This document shows, one piece after another, positions 9,081 to 16,819 of a stretch of 64,000 nucleotides of DNA (the first letter of the stretch is position 1; the number at the start of each line of letters is the position of its first letter). Below the pieces are notes generated by a model. That model searched no databases, was not told the origin of the DNA, and saw nothing but the letters and a program-made list of their open reading frames with translations. The translations under genes were made by a program, and so were the position numbers. The stretch comes from Haloarcula ordinaria (GTDB taxonomy: Archaea; Halobacteriota; Halobacteria; Halobacteriales; Haloarculaceae), in the NCBI RefSeq assembly GCF_029338275.1, contig NZ_CP119789.1, positions 1,736,001 to 1,800,000 on the forward strand, written 5' to 3'.

Positions 9081-9130
9081 GGGTAAGTACCCACAATGCG
9101 TACGGTTTTGAGGGTAGGTTCGTCTTACCC
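9081..9130. repeat. GGGTAAG motif cluster with two hairpins before the gene at 9134
   Basis: A perfect palindrome GGGTAAGTACCC lies at 9081-9092, and GGGTAGG-TTCGT-CTTACCC at 9112-9130 forms a 7-base-pair stem with one G-T pair. The second hairpin ends four bases before the ATG at 9134. It could be an operator or a leader hairpin. Confidence 0.4.
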
Positions 9131-9133
9131 GCC

Positions 9134-9427
9134 ATGGACCGACCGTCATTCCTCGACTCGCGCTCGCTCGACCAACTCGCCGCACTCACCGGACTCGGAT
9201 GGACCTCTTCTCTCTGTGGGTACCTCGTGCTGTGGTTGGGGTACGGCCCCGGTGTCCTCGAACGGGCACTCGTTGAAAGCGAAGTGTTGCTGTACGTCGG
9301 CGTCGGATTCTTCCTCGCGACACTGGGCCTCGACCGGATCGCACGGGCGTGGTCCGGAGCGCCCGTAGAACGGCCTGGGGACTCGGGCGAAGACCATACC
9401 GAGTCGTCGACCCAGCCCGCCGATTAA
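9134..9427 (+). CDS. Small two-helix membrane protein, unknown
   Basis: 97 residues. Two hydrophobic segments (about residues 23-40 and 50-68) are separated by a short loop and followed by an acidic hydrophilic tail ending GEDHTESSTQPAD. No family recognised. The ATG is preceded by a repeat-rich leader. It converges with the stress-protein gene, leaving seven bases between them. Confidence 0.6.
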   Translation: MDRPSFLDSRSLDQLAALTGLGWTSSLCGYLVLWLGYGPGVLERALVESEVLLYVGVGFFLATLGLDRIARAWSGAPVERPGDSGEDHTESSTQPAD

Positions 9428-9434
9428 GACGGGC

Positions 9435-9845
9435 TTACTTGGTCCCGTCGGGGACGATTGTCACCGGCACGGAAACCGTATCCAGGACGGCGAAGGCCGC
9501 GGTCCCCCCGGCCAACCGATCCCTGAGCCGCTTGTGTCTGTGGCCCATCACGATGTGCGTGATGTCCACGTCGGTCGCCAGTTCCAGGAGCTCCCGGGCG
9601 ATGCGTTTGCCGTTTCGTCGGCTCGAGCGGCCGACGTACTCCAGTGCCACCGTCGCGACCACGGACTCGTCGGCGAGCCGCTGGCGGAGCTCCTCGCGAA
9701 GTTGCTTGGCCGCCGCGTCGGCCATCTCCTCGTCGAGCAGGTGGACGACGTACAGTTCCTCCTCCAGTCCCTCGCCGAGTCTGATCGCGGTGTCTATGAC
9801 CGGTTCGGAGACCGGGTCGGGCGCGACGGCCACGAGAATTGTCAT
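9435..9845 (-). CDS. Universal stress protein (UspA family)
   Basis: 136 residues with the Usp alpha/beta fold: N-terminal MTILVAVAPDPVSEPVIDTA, the central acidic helix segment, and the C-terminal nucleotide-loop region VMGHRHKRLRDRLAGGTAAF followed by VPVTIVPDG. The canonical ATP loop is Gly-x2-Gly-x9-Gly-Ser/Thr; here G-H-R-H breaks the second Gly, so nucleotide binding is uncertain. It follows the RtcB-type ligase gene on the minus strand after 53 bases and may share its transcript. Confidence 0.85.
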   Translation of the reverse strand: MTILVAVAPDPVSEPVIDTAIRLGEGLEEELYVVHLLDEEMADAAAKQLREELRQRLADESVVATVALEYVGRSSRRNGKRIARELLELATDVDITHIVMGHRHKRLRDRLAGGTAAFAVLDTVSVPVTIVPDGTK

Positions 9846-9898
9846 ACGTCGACGACGACGGCCAGCACGAAATACGTTTCAGCGGAACCGCGGTGCGC

Positions 9899-11395
9899 TC
9901 AGGACGTGGCCTTCAGGTTGTGGACCGGATCCAGCCGTTCGACGACCTCCGCGGTGGGTTCGAGCGCTGCTCGGATGACGTCGGCGTCCTTGTACGCCAT
10001 CGGGGCCTCGTCGCGAACGGCTTCGACGACGGACTCGGAGTAGACGCCGGCCATGGCCTCGGCGAAGTCGTCCATGTCGACGACGTCGTGGGCCCGGCCG
10101 CGACTCATGACCCGACCAGCACCGTGTGGCGCCGTCTGATGGTAGTCGTCGTTGCCCTTCCCGCGAGCGATGACCGACCCCGCGGCCATGTTGAACGGCA
10201 CGACCAGCCGCTGTCCCTCGCGTGCGGGCGTCGCGCCCTTCCGAATCGTCAGGTCCCGGAAGTCGACGTAGTTGTGGACACTCTGGAACCGGTCGACGGG
10301 TTCGACGCCCAGCGCCGCACAGACGGCGTCGCTCATCAGTTCGCGGTTCCAGCGCGCGTACTGCTGGGCGAACAGCATGTCGACGTAGTAGCCGTGGGCC
10401 TCCCGCCCTTCCAGCCAGTCAAGGTCGGTGTCCCGCTCGTCGCCGTCGCCGACGTGGGGCCCCAGCGACCCAAGTGCGTCGAAGGCGTCCTCGATGTTCT
10501 CGCCGTCGAGCGACCGGCGCAAGCGGTCCTTCCTGATGTGGGATTCGCCCTTCCCGCCGGTGACCCACTCGTAGAGGTCGCGGTCGCTCACCGTCTCGGG
10601 GTCGAACCGGAGGAACTCGGCGTACTTGTCGGGAACCGCCTCCCGGATGGCCCCGACCGCTCTCCTGTCGGTCGCGTTCGATTGCCAGTACTCCGCGACG
10701 GACTTGCCCAAGTACCGGGAGCCGCTGTGGATGACGAGCCAGTACTCGCCGGTATCGCGCGCACGGGCGAACTCGACGAAATGGTTGCCCCCGCCCAGCG
10801 TCCCCGCGCTCTGGATGACGTGGCCCATGCCCTGGCGCTGGTCGGCCAGCACGCGAGTGCAGAGCGACTCGAAGTACTCGCCGTCGTAGCCGTCGAAGTC
10901 GAACTCCAGGGGGTCGATACGCTTGCCGAACCGCGCCTCGAAGGCGTCGTCGAACCGCTCGAAGACCCTGTTGGCGCGCTCGAATGGGAACTCGTCGACC
11001 AGATGTGGTGCGTCGTCGTAGTCGTGGACCGAGCGCCCCATCGGGACTGCCTCGCGCACACGACGCTCTCGCTCGGGGTCCGAGAGTGGCAACTCGTCGC
11101 CGAGGTTCGTCGCGACCATGCCACACCCGACGTCGACGCCGACGACGTTCGGGACGATGCGGTCGCCCAGCGGCATCGTGAACCCGATGGGTGCGCCCGC
11201 GCCCCAGTGGGTGTCCGGCATGATTCGGACCGGCTCGGTGAACGCCGGGTGGTCGATGAGCGACTGTATCTGCGCGCGGCACTCCGACTCCAGGAGCGAC
11301 TCGTCGTCCACCATCACGCGGGCGGTGGTGTACTCGCCGACCAGTTCGATGGGCATCTCTGCCGGGGGTAGTCGAGACGGTGTGTTGAACTTCAC
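9899..11395 (-). CDS. rtcB: RtcB-family RNA ligase (bacterial-like paralog)
   Basis: 498 residues. RtcB joins 2',3'-cyclic phosphate or 3'-phosphate RNA ends to 5'-OH ends using GTP and Mn2+. Conserved blocks are IMPDTHWGAGAPIGFTMPL (59-77), the metal-binding VDVGCGMV (Cys91), GGGNHFVEF, and the guanylylation region APHGAGRVMSRGRA with its His at about residue 420. The MPDTHWGAGAPIGFTM form and the short N-terminus resemble bacterial stand-alone RtcB paralogs more than the archaeal tRNA-splicing ligase, which as I recall has a MPDGHxGYGFPVGGV form. I see no intein. It lies 21 bases after the HalX gene and ahead of a stress-protein gene, suggesting a stress-linked RNA repair unit rather than the housekeeping ligase. 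Confidence 0.88.
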   Translation of the reverse strand: MKFNTPSRLPPAEMPIELVGEYTTARVMVDDESLLESECRAQIQSLIDHPAFTEPVRIMPDTHWGAGAPIGFTMPLGDRIVPNVVGVDVGCGMVATNLGDELPLSDPERERRVREAVPMGRSVHDYDDAPHLVDEFPFERANRVFERFDDAFEARFGKRIDPLEFDFDGYDGEYFESLCTRVLADQRQGMGHVIQSAGTLGGGNHFVEFARARDTGEYWLVIHSGSRYLGKSVAEYWQSNATDRRAVGAIREAVPDKYAEFLRFDPETVSDRDLYEWVTGGKGESHIRKDRLRRSLDGENIEDAFDALGSLGPHVGDGDERDTDLDWLEGREAHGYYVDMLFAQQYARWNRELMSDAVCAALGVEPVDRFQSVHNYVDFRDLTIRKGATPAREGQRLVVPFNMAAGSVIARGKGNDDYHQTAPHGAGRVMSRGRAHDVVDMDDFAEAMAGVYSESVVEAVRDEAPMAYKDADVIRAALEPTAEVVERLDPVHNLKATS

Positions 11396-11416
11396 GGTCG
11401 GTCCCGCCCGCCGCCC

Positions 11417-12286
11417 TCACCGCTTGGTGACGCGACGGTGGCTCGGGTCCGGGAGGTTCTGGACGGTCCCACACTCCATGCACTTCCAGACGAACGCTCC
11501 GAGGCGGCGGTAGCTCGCCTCCCCGGAGCCGTTGTTGCCGACGTCCCAGGTCCGCCCGCAACCGATGCACGTGTCCGGCTTGTGCCGTTTGCTCTTCCGT
11601 TCGTTCCGCTGGCTCGATTCGGGACCGAACCCCTTCTCAGGGCGCAGATTTCGCTGGACCGCCCGGAGGTCGTCCGAGTCGAACGTCGACCTGAGTTCGT
11701 CCAGTTTCGCCCGGAGGCGGTTCCGGGCTGCCACCAGCTCCGCGTAGCGCTCGGACTCGTCTAACTCCTCGGCCGTCGCGCCCACCTCCAGGTTCGTGAT
11801 ACCGAGCGTGACGTCGTAGTAGGACTTGAGCAGCGACTGGTACCACGACCGGCGCATCAGTCGGTCGACCGTCTTGCGGACCGCTGCTTTCGTCGTCGGC
11901 TCGGGCAGACACACGTCGTACGGGAGGCCGGGGAACATCACCTCGACGTGCTCGGTCGTCGTCACGACCGTCCGGCAGTACGGCGACGTCGTCTTGATCT
12001 GGGCTTCGATCTCTGCCTTCGCCTCGTCGGGGAGTTCGTTACGGACCAGGGCGACGGAGATGGTGTCTTCGAACGCCGTCCGTATCTCCTCGATGGTGTT
12101 CGCCGTCAGAACCTCACACCCGTCGCTGATCCAGTGCTCGAACAGTTCGGCCCGCGTCGGCCCGTCGACGACGAGCACGGTCGGCTGTGGCCGTCGTTGT
12201 GACAGAGTCTGTCGCTGTGAGGGGGTTTCGCGGGCGCCCGTCTGCCCGGGACGGTGTCCGGTTCCACGTAGTTCACTAACTCCCAT
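11417..12286 (-). CDS. HalX-domain regulator-like protein with degenerate receiver and zinc ribbon
   Basis: 289 residues. Residues 35-145 look like a response-regulator receiver, starting PTVLVVDGPTRAEL, but the phospho-acceptor position in SVALVRNELP is Arg82 instead of Asp, so it is a pseudo-receiver. A HalX-like helical region follows (about 146-215, WYQSLLKSYYDVTLGITNLE). The tail has CIGC (240-243) and CMEC (269-272), a probable zinc ribbon not usual for HalX proteins. The ATG at 12286 sits right behind an AT-rich promoter with palindromes, fitting a leaderless autoregulated gene. HalX proteins are thought to be haloarchaeal signalling regulators; the target is unknown. Confidence 0.8.
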   Translation of the reverse strand: MGVSELRGTGHRPGQTGARETPSQRQTLSQRRPQPTVLVVDGPTRAELFEHWISDGCEVLTANTIEEIRTAFEDTISVALVRNELPDEAKAEIEAQIKTTSPYCRTVVTTTEHVEVMFPGLPYDVCLPEPTTKAAVRKTVDRLMRRSWYQSLLKSYYDVTLGITNLEVGATAEELDESERYAELVAARNRLRAKLDELRSTFDSDDLRAVQRNLRPEKGFGPESSQRNERKSKRHKPDTCIGCGRTWDVGNNGSGEASYRRLGAFVWKCMECGTVQNLPDPSHRRVTKR

Positions 12287-12306
12287 AATAGAATATGATA
12301 GATAGG

Positions 12307-12338
12307 GTTATTTATCGATACCTATAATTATCGATAAT
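12307..12338. promoter_or_regulatory. AT-rich promoter with tandem TATCGATA palindromes
   Basis: TATCGATA occurs at 12313-12320 and again inside the perfect 12-base palindrome ATTATCGATAAT at 12327-12338, centres 16 bases apart (about 1.5 helical turns). On the minus strand GATAAATAACC overlaps the first copy and is about 25 bases before the HalX start at 12286, a good TATA position. A dimeric repressor bound here would occlude the HalX-rtcB promoter. Confidence 0.6.
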
Positions 12339-12513
12339 GACAATTGAGGCGCGGCCGTTTCTCGGCGGAACGTCCTCCAGAGGTTATACTACCCCTGTCG
12401 ACCGGTCGGTCTTCCACGCAGTTCTCGGGCGTACACTGTGAATCACTGTTTCGTCGGAAAACTACCTTCTCGCGGGCTAAGAACTGTTTTCAGTCGCTGG
12501 GAACGCCCGTCTG

Positions 12514-12550
12514 CTTATATGGGTATCCATCGCTCACATCCACATGTGAG
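12514..12550 (+). promoter_or_regulatory. doxX promoter and leader hairpin over the ribosome-binding site
   Basis: CTTATAT at 12514-12520 is a TATA box for the DoxX gene at 12560. CTCACAT (12533-12539) and ATGTGAG (12544-12550) form a 7-base-pair inverted repeat whose right arm runs into the GAGGT ribosome-binding site, so the leader could hide it. Confidence 0.5.
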
Positions 12551-12559
12551 GTAACGACG

Positions 12560-13084
12560 ATGTCCTACCAAGCAACCAACCCACTGGCCGACGAGTTCGA
12601 GCTGAACCTGGACGGCCCGCTGGCGGCCTACTGGCTGGCCTTCCTCAGAATCGTCACCGGATGGTGGTTCTTCCACGCCGGTGTGACCAAACTCATCGAG
12701 GACGGCCTGGCGTTCAGCTACGGCCCGGCCTACATGCAGCAGATGACGGGCACCGCGCTCGGCCCCATCCCGGTCTGGATGGGCAACAACCTGGCGTGGC
12801 TCATCGCGCCCGGCGTCCCGCTGTTCGAGACGGGCATCGGCCTGGCGCTCATGGCGGGCGCGTTCGTCCGCCTGGCCTCCCTCGGCGGGATGATATTCAT
12901 GACCCTGTTCTGGATCGGCAACGCCGGTTTCGGACACGGGCTCGTGAACAGCGACCTGATGGGCCTGCTGCTGTTCGCGACCATGCTCATCCTGGGCACC
13001 GGTCGCTACTTCGGGCTCGACGCCATCATCGAGAAGCTGAAGTTCGTCAAGCAGCACCCGCGCCTGAAGTACATACTCGGCTAA
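12560..13084 (+). CDS. DoxX-family membrane protein
   Basis: 174 residues with four transmembrane helices, the DoxX/DoxD layout. Typical features are the first helix with RIVTGWWFFHAGVTKL, the GVPLFETGIGLALMAGAFVRLAS helix pair, and a positively charged C-terminal tail ending KQHPRLKYILG. In some archaea DoxD/DoxA form thiosulfate:quinone oxidoreductase, but most DoxX proteins have no proven function. A strong GAGGT ribosome-binding site lies nine bases ahead. The next gene (13099) starts 14 bases later, so the two form an operon. A paralog lies at 57491-58063. Confidence 0.85.
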   Translation: MSYQATNPLADEFELNLDGPLAAYWLAFLRIVTGWWFFHAGVTKLIEDGLAFSYGPAYMQQMTGTALGPIPVWMGNNLAWLIAPGVPLFETGIGLALMAGAFVRLASLGGMIFMTLFWIGNAGFGHGLVNSDLMGLLLFATMLILGTGRYFGLDAIIEKLKFVKQHPRLKYILG

Positions 13085-13098
13085 CGAGGTGACACACA

Positions 13099-13392
13099 AT
13101 GACCAACGAAATAATCGACAAAGCGGCAATGGCACTGAGCGGCGGACTGATGCTGCTGGGCATCGTCGGGCTCGGCATCGTCGAGATCCTCGCCGGCGCA
13201 CCCTACGGGGCGGCCCCCGTGACGAACGACGCCGGCGAGATCGTGGCGACCCCGATGGTCGACCCGGTCCTCCGGACCGGCCTGGTGCTCGCCGGCCTCG
13301 GCATCCTGGCGATATACGGCGCGTACCGCTTCGCCGACCGGCTCGACGAAGAGGCTGACGTGGCGACGGGCCACGAGGTGACGGCCGACTAA
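13099..13392 (+). CDS. Small two-helix membrane protein in the doxX operon
   Basis: 97 residues with two hydrophobic helices (about 12-33 and 56-76) separated by an extracytoplasmic-looking loop GAPYGAAPVTNDAGEIVATPM. A GAGGTGA ribosome-binding site precedes the ATG. Translated with the upstream DoxX gene, so it may be its partner subunit. No domain recognised. Confidence 0.7.
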   Translation: MTNEIIDKAAMALSGGLMLLGIVGLGIVEILAGAPYGAAPVTNDAGEIVATPMVDPVLRTGLVLAGLGILAIYGAYRFADRLDEEADVATGHEVTAD

Positions 13393-13459
13393 CGAGTGAG
13401 TTCGACTCACTCGACACGGTCGTTCGGATTTTCGTGTGACCGACGCTCGATAGCGTCGG
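13393..13459. terminator. Two perfect hairpins after the doxX operon
   Basis: CGAGTGAG-TTCGA-CTCACTCG at 13393-13413 starts at the base after the stop codon and has a perfect 8-base-pair stem; a T-containing stretch (GGATTTTCG) follows. CCGACGCT-CGAT-AGCGTCGG at 13440-13459 is another perfect 8-base-pair stem with a 4-base loop. They probably end or stabilise the upstream transcript. Confidence 0.5.
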
Positions 13460-13507
13460 CTGAACCGCCGTGAGTAGACTTATGCGCCAGTCGACGCTGG
13501 GTCCAGT

Positions 13508-13972
13508 ATGCTCGACGTCGGCGACCCTGCCCCCGATTTCGACCTCGACGGCACCGCCGGGACCGGGTACGGGTCGTATCGGCTCTCCGCGGCCACGAAC
13601 CAGGCCCCGGTACTTGTCGCCTTCTACACCGAGGACTTCGCCTCGGCCTGCACCGGCTACCTCGAAGCGCTCCGGGACACCGACTGGGGCGCGCTGACCG
13701 ACGCCATCGCCGTCTTCGGCGTCGCGCCGGGCACGCTCGCGACCCACCGCGAGTTCGCGACCGACCTCGACCTGCCCTTCCCGCTGCTCGTCGACGACCC
13801 GGGCGTCGACGCCCAGTTCGGCGTCCAGCGCCCCGACGGGACGACCCGACGCTCAGCGTTCCTCGTCGACCAGCGGGTCAGAGTGGCGTTCCGATGGCTC
13901 GACGAGCGCGACGCGGGCACCACCGACCCGCCCGACATCGACCCGATACTGGCCGCGGTCGACCGCCACTGA
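13508..13972 (+). CDS. Redoxin/peroxiredoxin-like protein with altered active site
   Basis: 154 residues with the thioredoxin-fold AhpC/TSA layout: DPAPDFDLDG at the start, then VLVAFYTEDFASACTGYLEAL and a C-terminal FLVDQRVRVAFRW strand pair. Cys48 sits where the peroxidatic Cys normally is, but the universal Pro-x3-Thr-x2-Cys motif reads T41-E-D-F-A45-S-A-C48: both the Pro and the Thr that activate peroxide are gone. It may be a thiol protein with a different role. The start ATG at 13508 is the only sensible one. Confidence 0.8.
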   Translation: MLDVGDPAPDFDLDGTAGTGYGSYRLSAATNQAPVLVAFYTEDFASACTGYLEALRDTDWGALTDAIAVFGVAPGTLATHREFATDLDLPFPLLVDDPGVDAQFGVQRPDGTTRRSAFLVDQRVRVAFRWLDERDAGTTDPPDIDPILAAVDRH

Positions 13973-14026
13973 GGCGACCAGCGTGGAGAACGACACGCCA
14001 AAGTCGGGGGCGTCCTGGATGTCGGT

Positions 14027-14713
14027 ATGGGCACGCCGCTGGAGACACGCGAGGCACAGGCCGCGGAAGTCGTCGACCGCCTCCACGAGGAGTACCCGGA
14101 CTCGACCATCTCGCTGAACTACTCGAACCGCCTGGAACTGCTCGTCGCAGTCGTCCTCTCTGCGCAGTGTACCGATGAGCGCGTCAACGAGGTCACCGAA
14201 ACCCTCTTCGAGACGTACCAGACCCCGGCAGACTACGCGAACGCGAGCGAGGAACAGCTCGCCGAGGAAATCTACGGCATCACGTTCCACAACAACAAGG
14301 GCGGCTATCTGCAGGGCATCGGCGAGCAAATCGTCGCGGAACACGACGGCGAGGTGCCCGACACGATGTCAGCACTCACGGACCTGCCAGGCGTGGGCCG
14401 GAAGACGGCCAACGTCGTCCTCCAGCACGGCCACGACATCGTCGAGGGCATCGTCGTCGACACGCACGTCCAGCGCCTCTCCCGACGCCTGGGTTTGACC
14501 GAGGAAGAACGGCCCGAGGCCATCGAACAGGACCTTCTGGACGTCGTCCCCGAGGACGAGTGGCAGCAGTTCACCCACCTGCTCATCGACCACGGCCGGG
14601 CCGTCTGTGGGGCGCGGTCGGCCGACTGCGATGCGTGTGTGCTGGCAGATATCTGCCCGTCGGCCAAGGGAGACAGCGACGTCGACCTTGCGAGCGGCGA
14701 GCCCTGGTCCTGA
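14027..14713 (+). CDS. nth: Endonuclease III
   Basis: 228 residues. Base-excision repair DNA glycosylase/AP-lyase for oxidised pyrimidines. The helix-hairpin-helix with the catalytic lysine is LPGVGRKTANVVL (K126), the catalytic Asp is in VDTHVQRLSRRLG (D145), and the 4Fe-4S cluster ligands are Cys194, Cys201, Cys204 and Cys210 (spacing 6-2-5). Length and motifs are complete. It converges with the stress-protein gene at 14715, one base apart. Confidence 0.96.
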   Translation: MGTPLETREAQAAEVVDRLHEEYPDSTISLNYSNRLELLVAVVLSAQCTDERVNEVTETLFETYQTPADYANASEEQLAEEIYGITFHNNKGGYLQGIGEQIVAEHDGEVPDTMSALTDLPGVGRKTANVVLQHGHDIVEGIVVDTHVQRLSRRLGLTEEERPEAIEQDLLDVVPEDEWQQFTHLLIDHGRAVCGARSADCDACVLADICPSAKGDSDVDLASGEPWS

Positions 14714-14714
14714 G

Positions 14715-15218
14715 TCACTCCCCGTCCAAGCGCACCGTCAGCACCGGGATGTCGGACGTCCGGATGACTTTCTCGGTGACGCTCCCGAGCAGGTACCGGT
14801 CCAGTCCGCTGCGGCCGTGGGTCGGCATCACGACCAGGTCGATACCTTCGTCTTCGGCGTAGCTGACGATGACCTGATACGGGCTCCCTCGGCGGATGGC
14901 CGTGACCGCCTCGATGTCCTGGTCCTCGAACTCCGCAGCCGCCGTCCTGACAACCTCCTTGCCGACTCGCTCGAGCCGTTTGGTCGAATCGTGAGTGGCC
15001 GTCATCCCCGACGGCTCCTCGACGTCGTCCGGCTTCACCATCCCGGACGACCCCGTGCCGTCGTCGGGCATCACCATGGAGGACTCCTCGGCCTCGCTGT
15101 CAACAACGTTGAGGACGTGCACTGTCGCTCCGTACGTCGACGCGAGGTCGAGGACGTGCTCCATCGCGGCGTCGGCACCGGAACTCCCGTCTGTCGGAAA
15201 GAGAATCGTCTGATACAT
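14715..15218 (-). CDS. Universal stress protein with a repetitive acidic insert
   Basis: 167 residues. N-terminal [19 protein letters not shown] and C-terminal [35 protein letters not shown] carry a full ATP loop ([14 protein letters not shown]), so nucleotide binding is likely. Between the first strand-helix unit and the second half is an insert of about 30 residues (around 43-75) made of three imperfect repeats of the type [29 protein letters not shown] at 15218 chosen; a GTG two codons upstream is also possible because the TATA box lies just ahead. Confidence 0.88.
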   Translation of the reverse strand: MYQTILFPTDGSSGADAAMEHVLDLASTYGATVHVLNVVDSEAEESSMVMPDDGTGSSGMVKPDDVEEPSGMTATHDSTKRLERVGKEVVRTAAAEFEDQDIEAVTAIRRGSPYQVIVSYAEDEGIDLVVMPTHGRSGLDRYLLGSVTEKVIRTSDIPVLTVRLDGE

Positions 15219-15243
15219 CTTCACACGTGTTATTTCGCTGTCA

Positions 15244-15256
15244 CATTATATTAATT
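15244..15256 (-). promoter_or_regulatory. TATA-like box for the stress-protein gene
   Basis: On the minus strand AATTAATATAATG lies 25-30 bases before the start at 15218/15224, giving a transcript with almost no leader. Confidence 0.55.
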
Positions 15257-15305
15257 GTTCGACCGTTCACGCCGACGTCGACCGGATGCGTGGCCTCGCC
15301 GCCGC

Positions 15306-15788
15306 TCAGGCGACGTACCGGAGCACGTACCGCGCGGCACCGACGACGTAGGCCAGCATCCAGAAGATGACGTAGCCGAAGACGCCGATGCGGAGCCGCG
15401 AGCGCCAGTGGCTCATCTGTTCGCCGCCGATCTCGTCCAGCAGGAGGTCCTCGTCGTACTCGTTGTAGAGGTCGTGTTCCCGTTTGGCCCGGAAGATGCG
15501 GACGATGCCGGTACCCCCAAACAGGAGCAGAGCGTAGGCCTGCAGGCCCAGATAGGCGTGGACCGCCGAGAGGCCACCGAGCTGGTCCGGGAGCCGTGGC
15601 ATCATCCAGCCCACCATCGGCACCGTCGTCAGGGTCAGTCCGGTGGTCACGAACTTCAGGTGGTGCAGCAGGACATCCCACGTGACCGGCTCTGTCTCGA
15701 TGATGTAGTACGCACCGTAGACGAAACAGGGGAAGCTGAGCGAGACCGCAGCCAGCACCACTGTCGCGATGGCGCTCTCGGACACCAT
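15306..15788 (-). CDS. DUF7321-like membrane protein near the bc complex
   Basis: 160 residues with four hydrophobic helices: residues about 5-27, 40-65, 75-95 and 130-150. Conserved-looking His and Pro residues lie in the second and third helices (LLHHLKFVTTG, VHAYLGLQAYAL), which could bind heme or quinone, but that is a guess. I recall this type of protein being called DUF7321 and lying beside haloarchaeal bc genes, as here: it is divergent from DUF7319 at 15931. Confidence 0.72.
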   Translation of the reverse strand: MVSESAIATVVLAAVSLSFPCFVYGAYYIIETEPVTWDVLLHHLKFVTTGLTLTTVPMVGWMMPRLPDQLGGLSAVHAYLGLQAYALLLFGGTGIVRIFRAKREHDLYNEYDEDLLLDEIGGEQMSHWRSRLRIGVFGYVIFWMLAYVVGAARYVLRYVA

Positions 15789-15930
15789 GGCCGCGGCTTA
15801 GGACGCGACGGCTAAAGGGTCGCGGATAGCGGATTTCTGGAACGGCGTCCACCGGGCAGGCCGGGGCGGGCCGTGGTCGGACTCGTCGACAACCGTCACG
15901 CTAACAGGTACGCCCGCTCTAGGGGGGGTA

Positions 15931-16737
15931 ATGAGTGATTCCTCGGACGAGCGGTCACGACCGGCCGAGCCATCCGACACTCCCGACGCCGACTCCGAGG
16001 ACGTCGAGGCGCTCCGGAGACAGGTCGAAGAGAAGTACGACTTCGACAACTTCGGCCCGGCGGACATGGCCGACATGACCGCCGAGGAGTGGGACGTCGC
16101 CTTCGACCCGGACACCTGGATTACCGGCGACGAGCTGCTGGACCGGGTCGACCGTGACCTCCGGAACCGCGTGGCGACGCGCGACGTCTTCGCCCGTATC
16201 GAGCGCCACACGGACCCGCCCCGCGTGCTCGCCTACTCCGACGAGGGCTACGCGCTCGTCTACCCGGATGGCAGTATCGAGGGTGAGGGCACGGTGCTGC
16301 GGGACGTGAAGCCGACCGTCGCGCTCGCGTCGATGGACTCCTACGACGTCCCCGAGACGGTGCCGGACAACCCGCTGCCAGAACCCGAAGCCGTCCCCGA
16401 GGGCGGCGGCGAGCTTGGCAACCGGATGCTGCAGGTCATCGCCGGCGCCCAGTTGCTGGCCGGCCTGGGCCTGATTCTCGGTGGAGTCCTCTCGGTGGCG
16501 AACGTCATCGGCGGGCCCGGCGTCAACGTGGTCTTCCTGTTCGTCGGCGGACTTGCGTTCATCGCTATCGCGCTCGTCCTCTTCTTCACGGTGGCCAACG
16601 CCAGGCTCTCGGACACCTTCCGCGCCGAGGAGTACCGTGAGCGACTGCGGGCTATCGGCCTCGAAGACGGCGAGCGACCCGACTTCGTCCCGGAGCTCGA
16701 ACCCCAGCGTTCCGGCGACGGAGAGGAGACGGAGTAG
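15931..16737 (+). CDS. DUF7319-like protein of the bc operon
   Basis: 268 residues. A soluble acidic N-terminal part (1-150, starting MSDSSDERSRPAEPSD) is followed by two transmembrane helices (about 165-190 and 195-222) and a short charged tail. It opens the haloarchaeal cytochrome bc gene set; as I recall this protein is called DUF7319. Its function is not known; it may be an assembly or regulatory subunit, since the soluble part is cytoplasmic if the tail positive charges follow the inside rule. Confidence 0.75.
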   Translation: MSDSSDERSRPAEPSDTPDADSEDVEALRRQVEEKYDFDNFGPADMADMTAEEWDVAFDPDTWITGDELLDRVDRDLRNRVATRDVFARIERHTDPPRVLAYSDEGYALVYPDGSIEGEGTVLRDVKPTVALASMDSYDVPETVPDNPLPEPEAVPEGGGELGNRMLQVIAGAQLLAGLGLILGGVLSVANVIGGPGVNVVFLFVGGLAFIAIALVLFFTVANARLSDTFRAEEYRERLRAIGLEDGERPDFVPELEPQRSGDGEETE

Positions 16738-16785
16738 CGCGTCCGAGTGGGGCCAACACGGAGCCTGCGGGTGGTATTCGGTGGG

Positions 16786-16792
16786 TTTATAC
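16786..16792 (+). promoter_or_regulatory. TATA box for the halocyanin-bc operon
   Basis: TTTATAC lies 28-34 bases before the halocyanin ATG at 16820. Transcription would begin almost at the start codon, so the operon core may have its own promoter apart from DUF7319. Confidence 0.6.
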
Positions 16793-16819
16793 AAACTCGG
16801 TCCTGACCTACCGGTGTAT

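Noticed and set aside
9839..11371. 510-codon plus-strand frame opposite rtcB
   Set aside because: Antisense to RtcB, with no family features.
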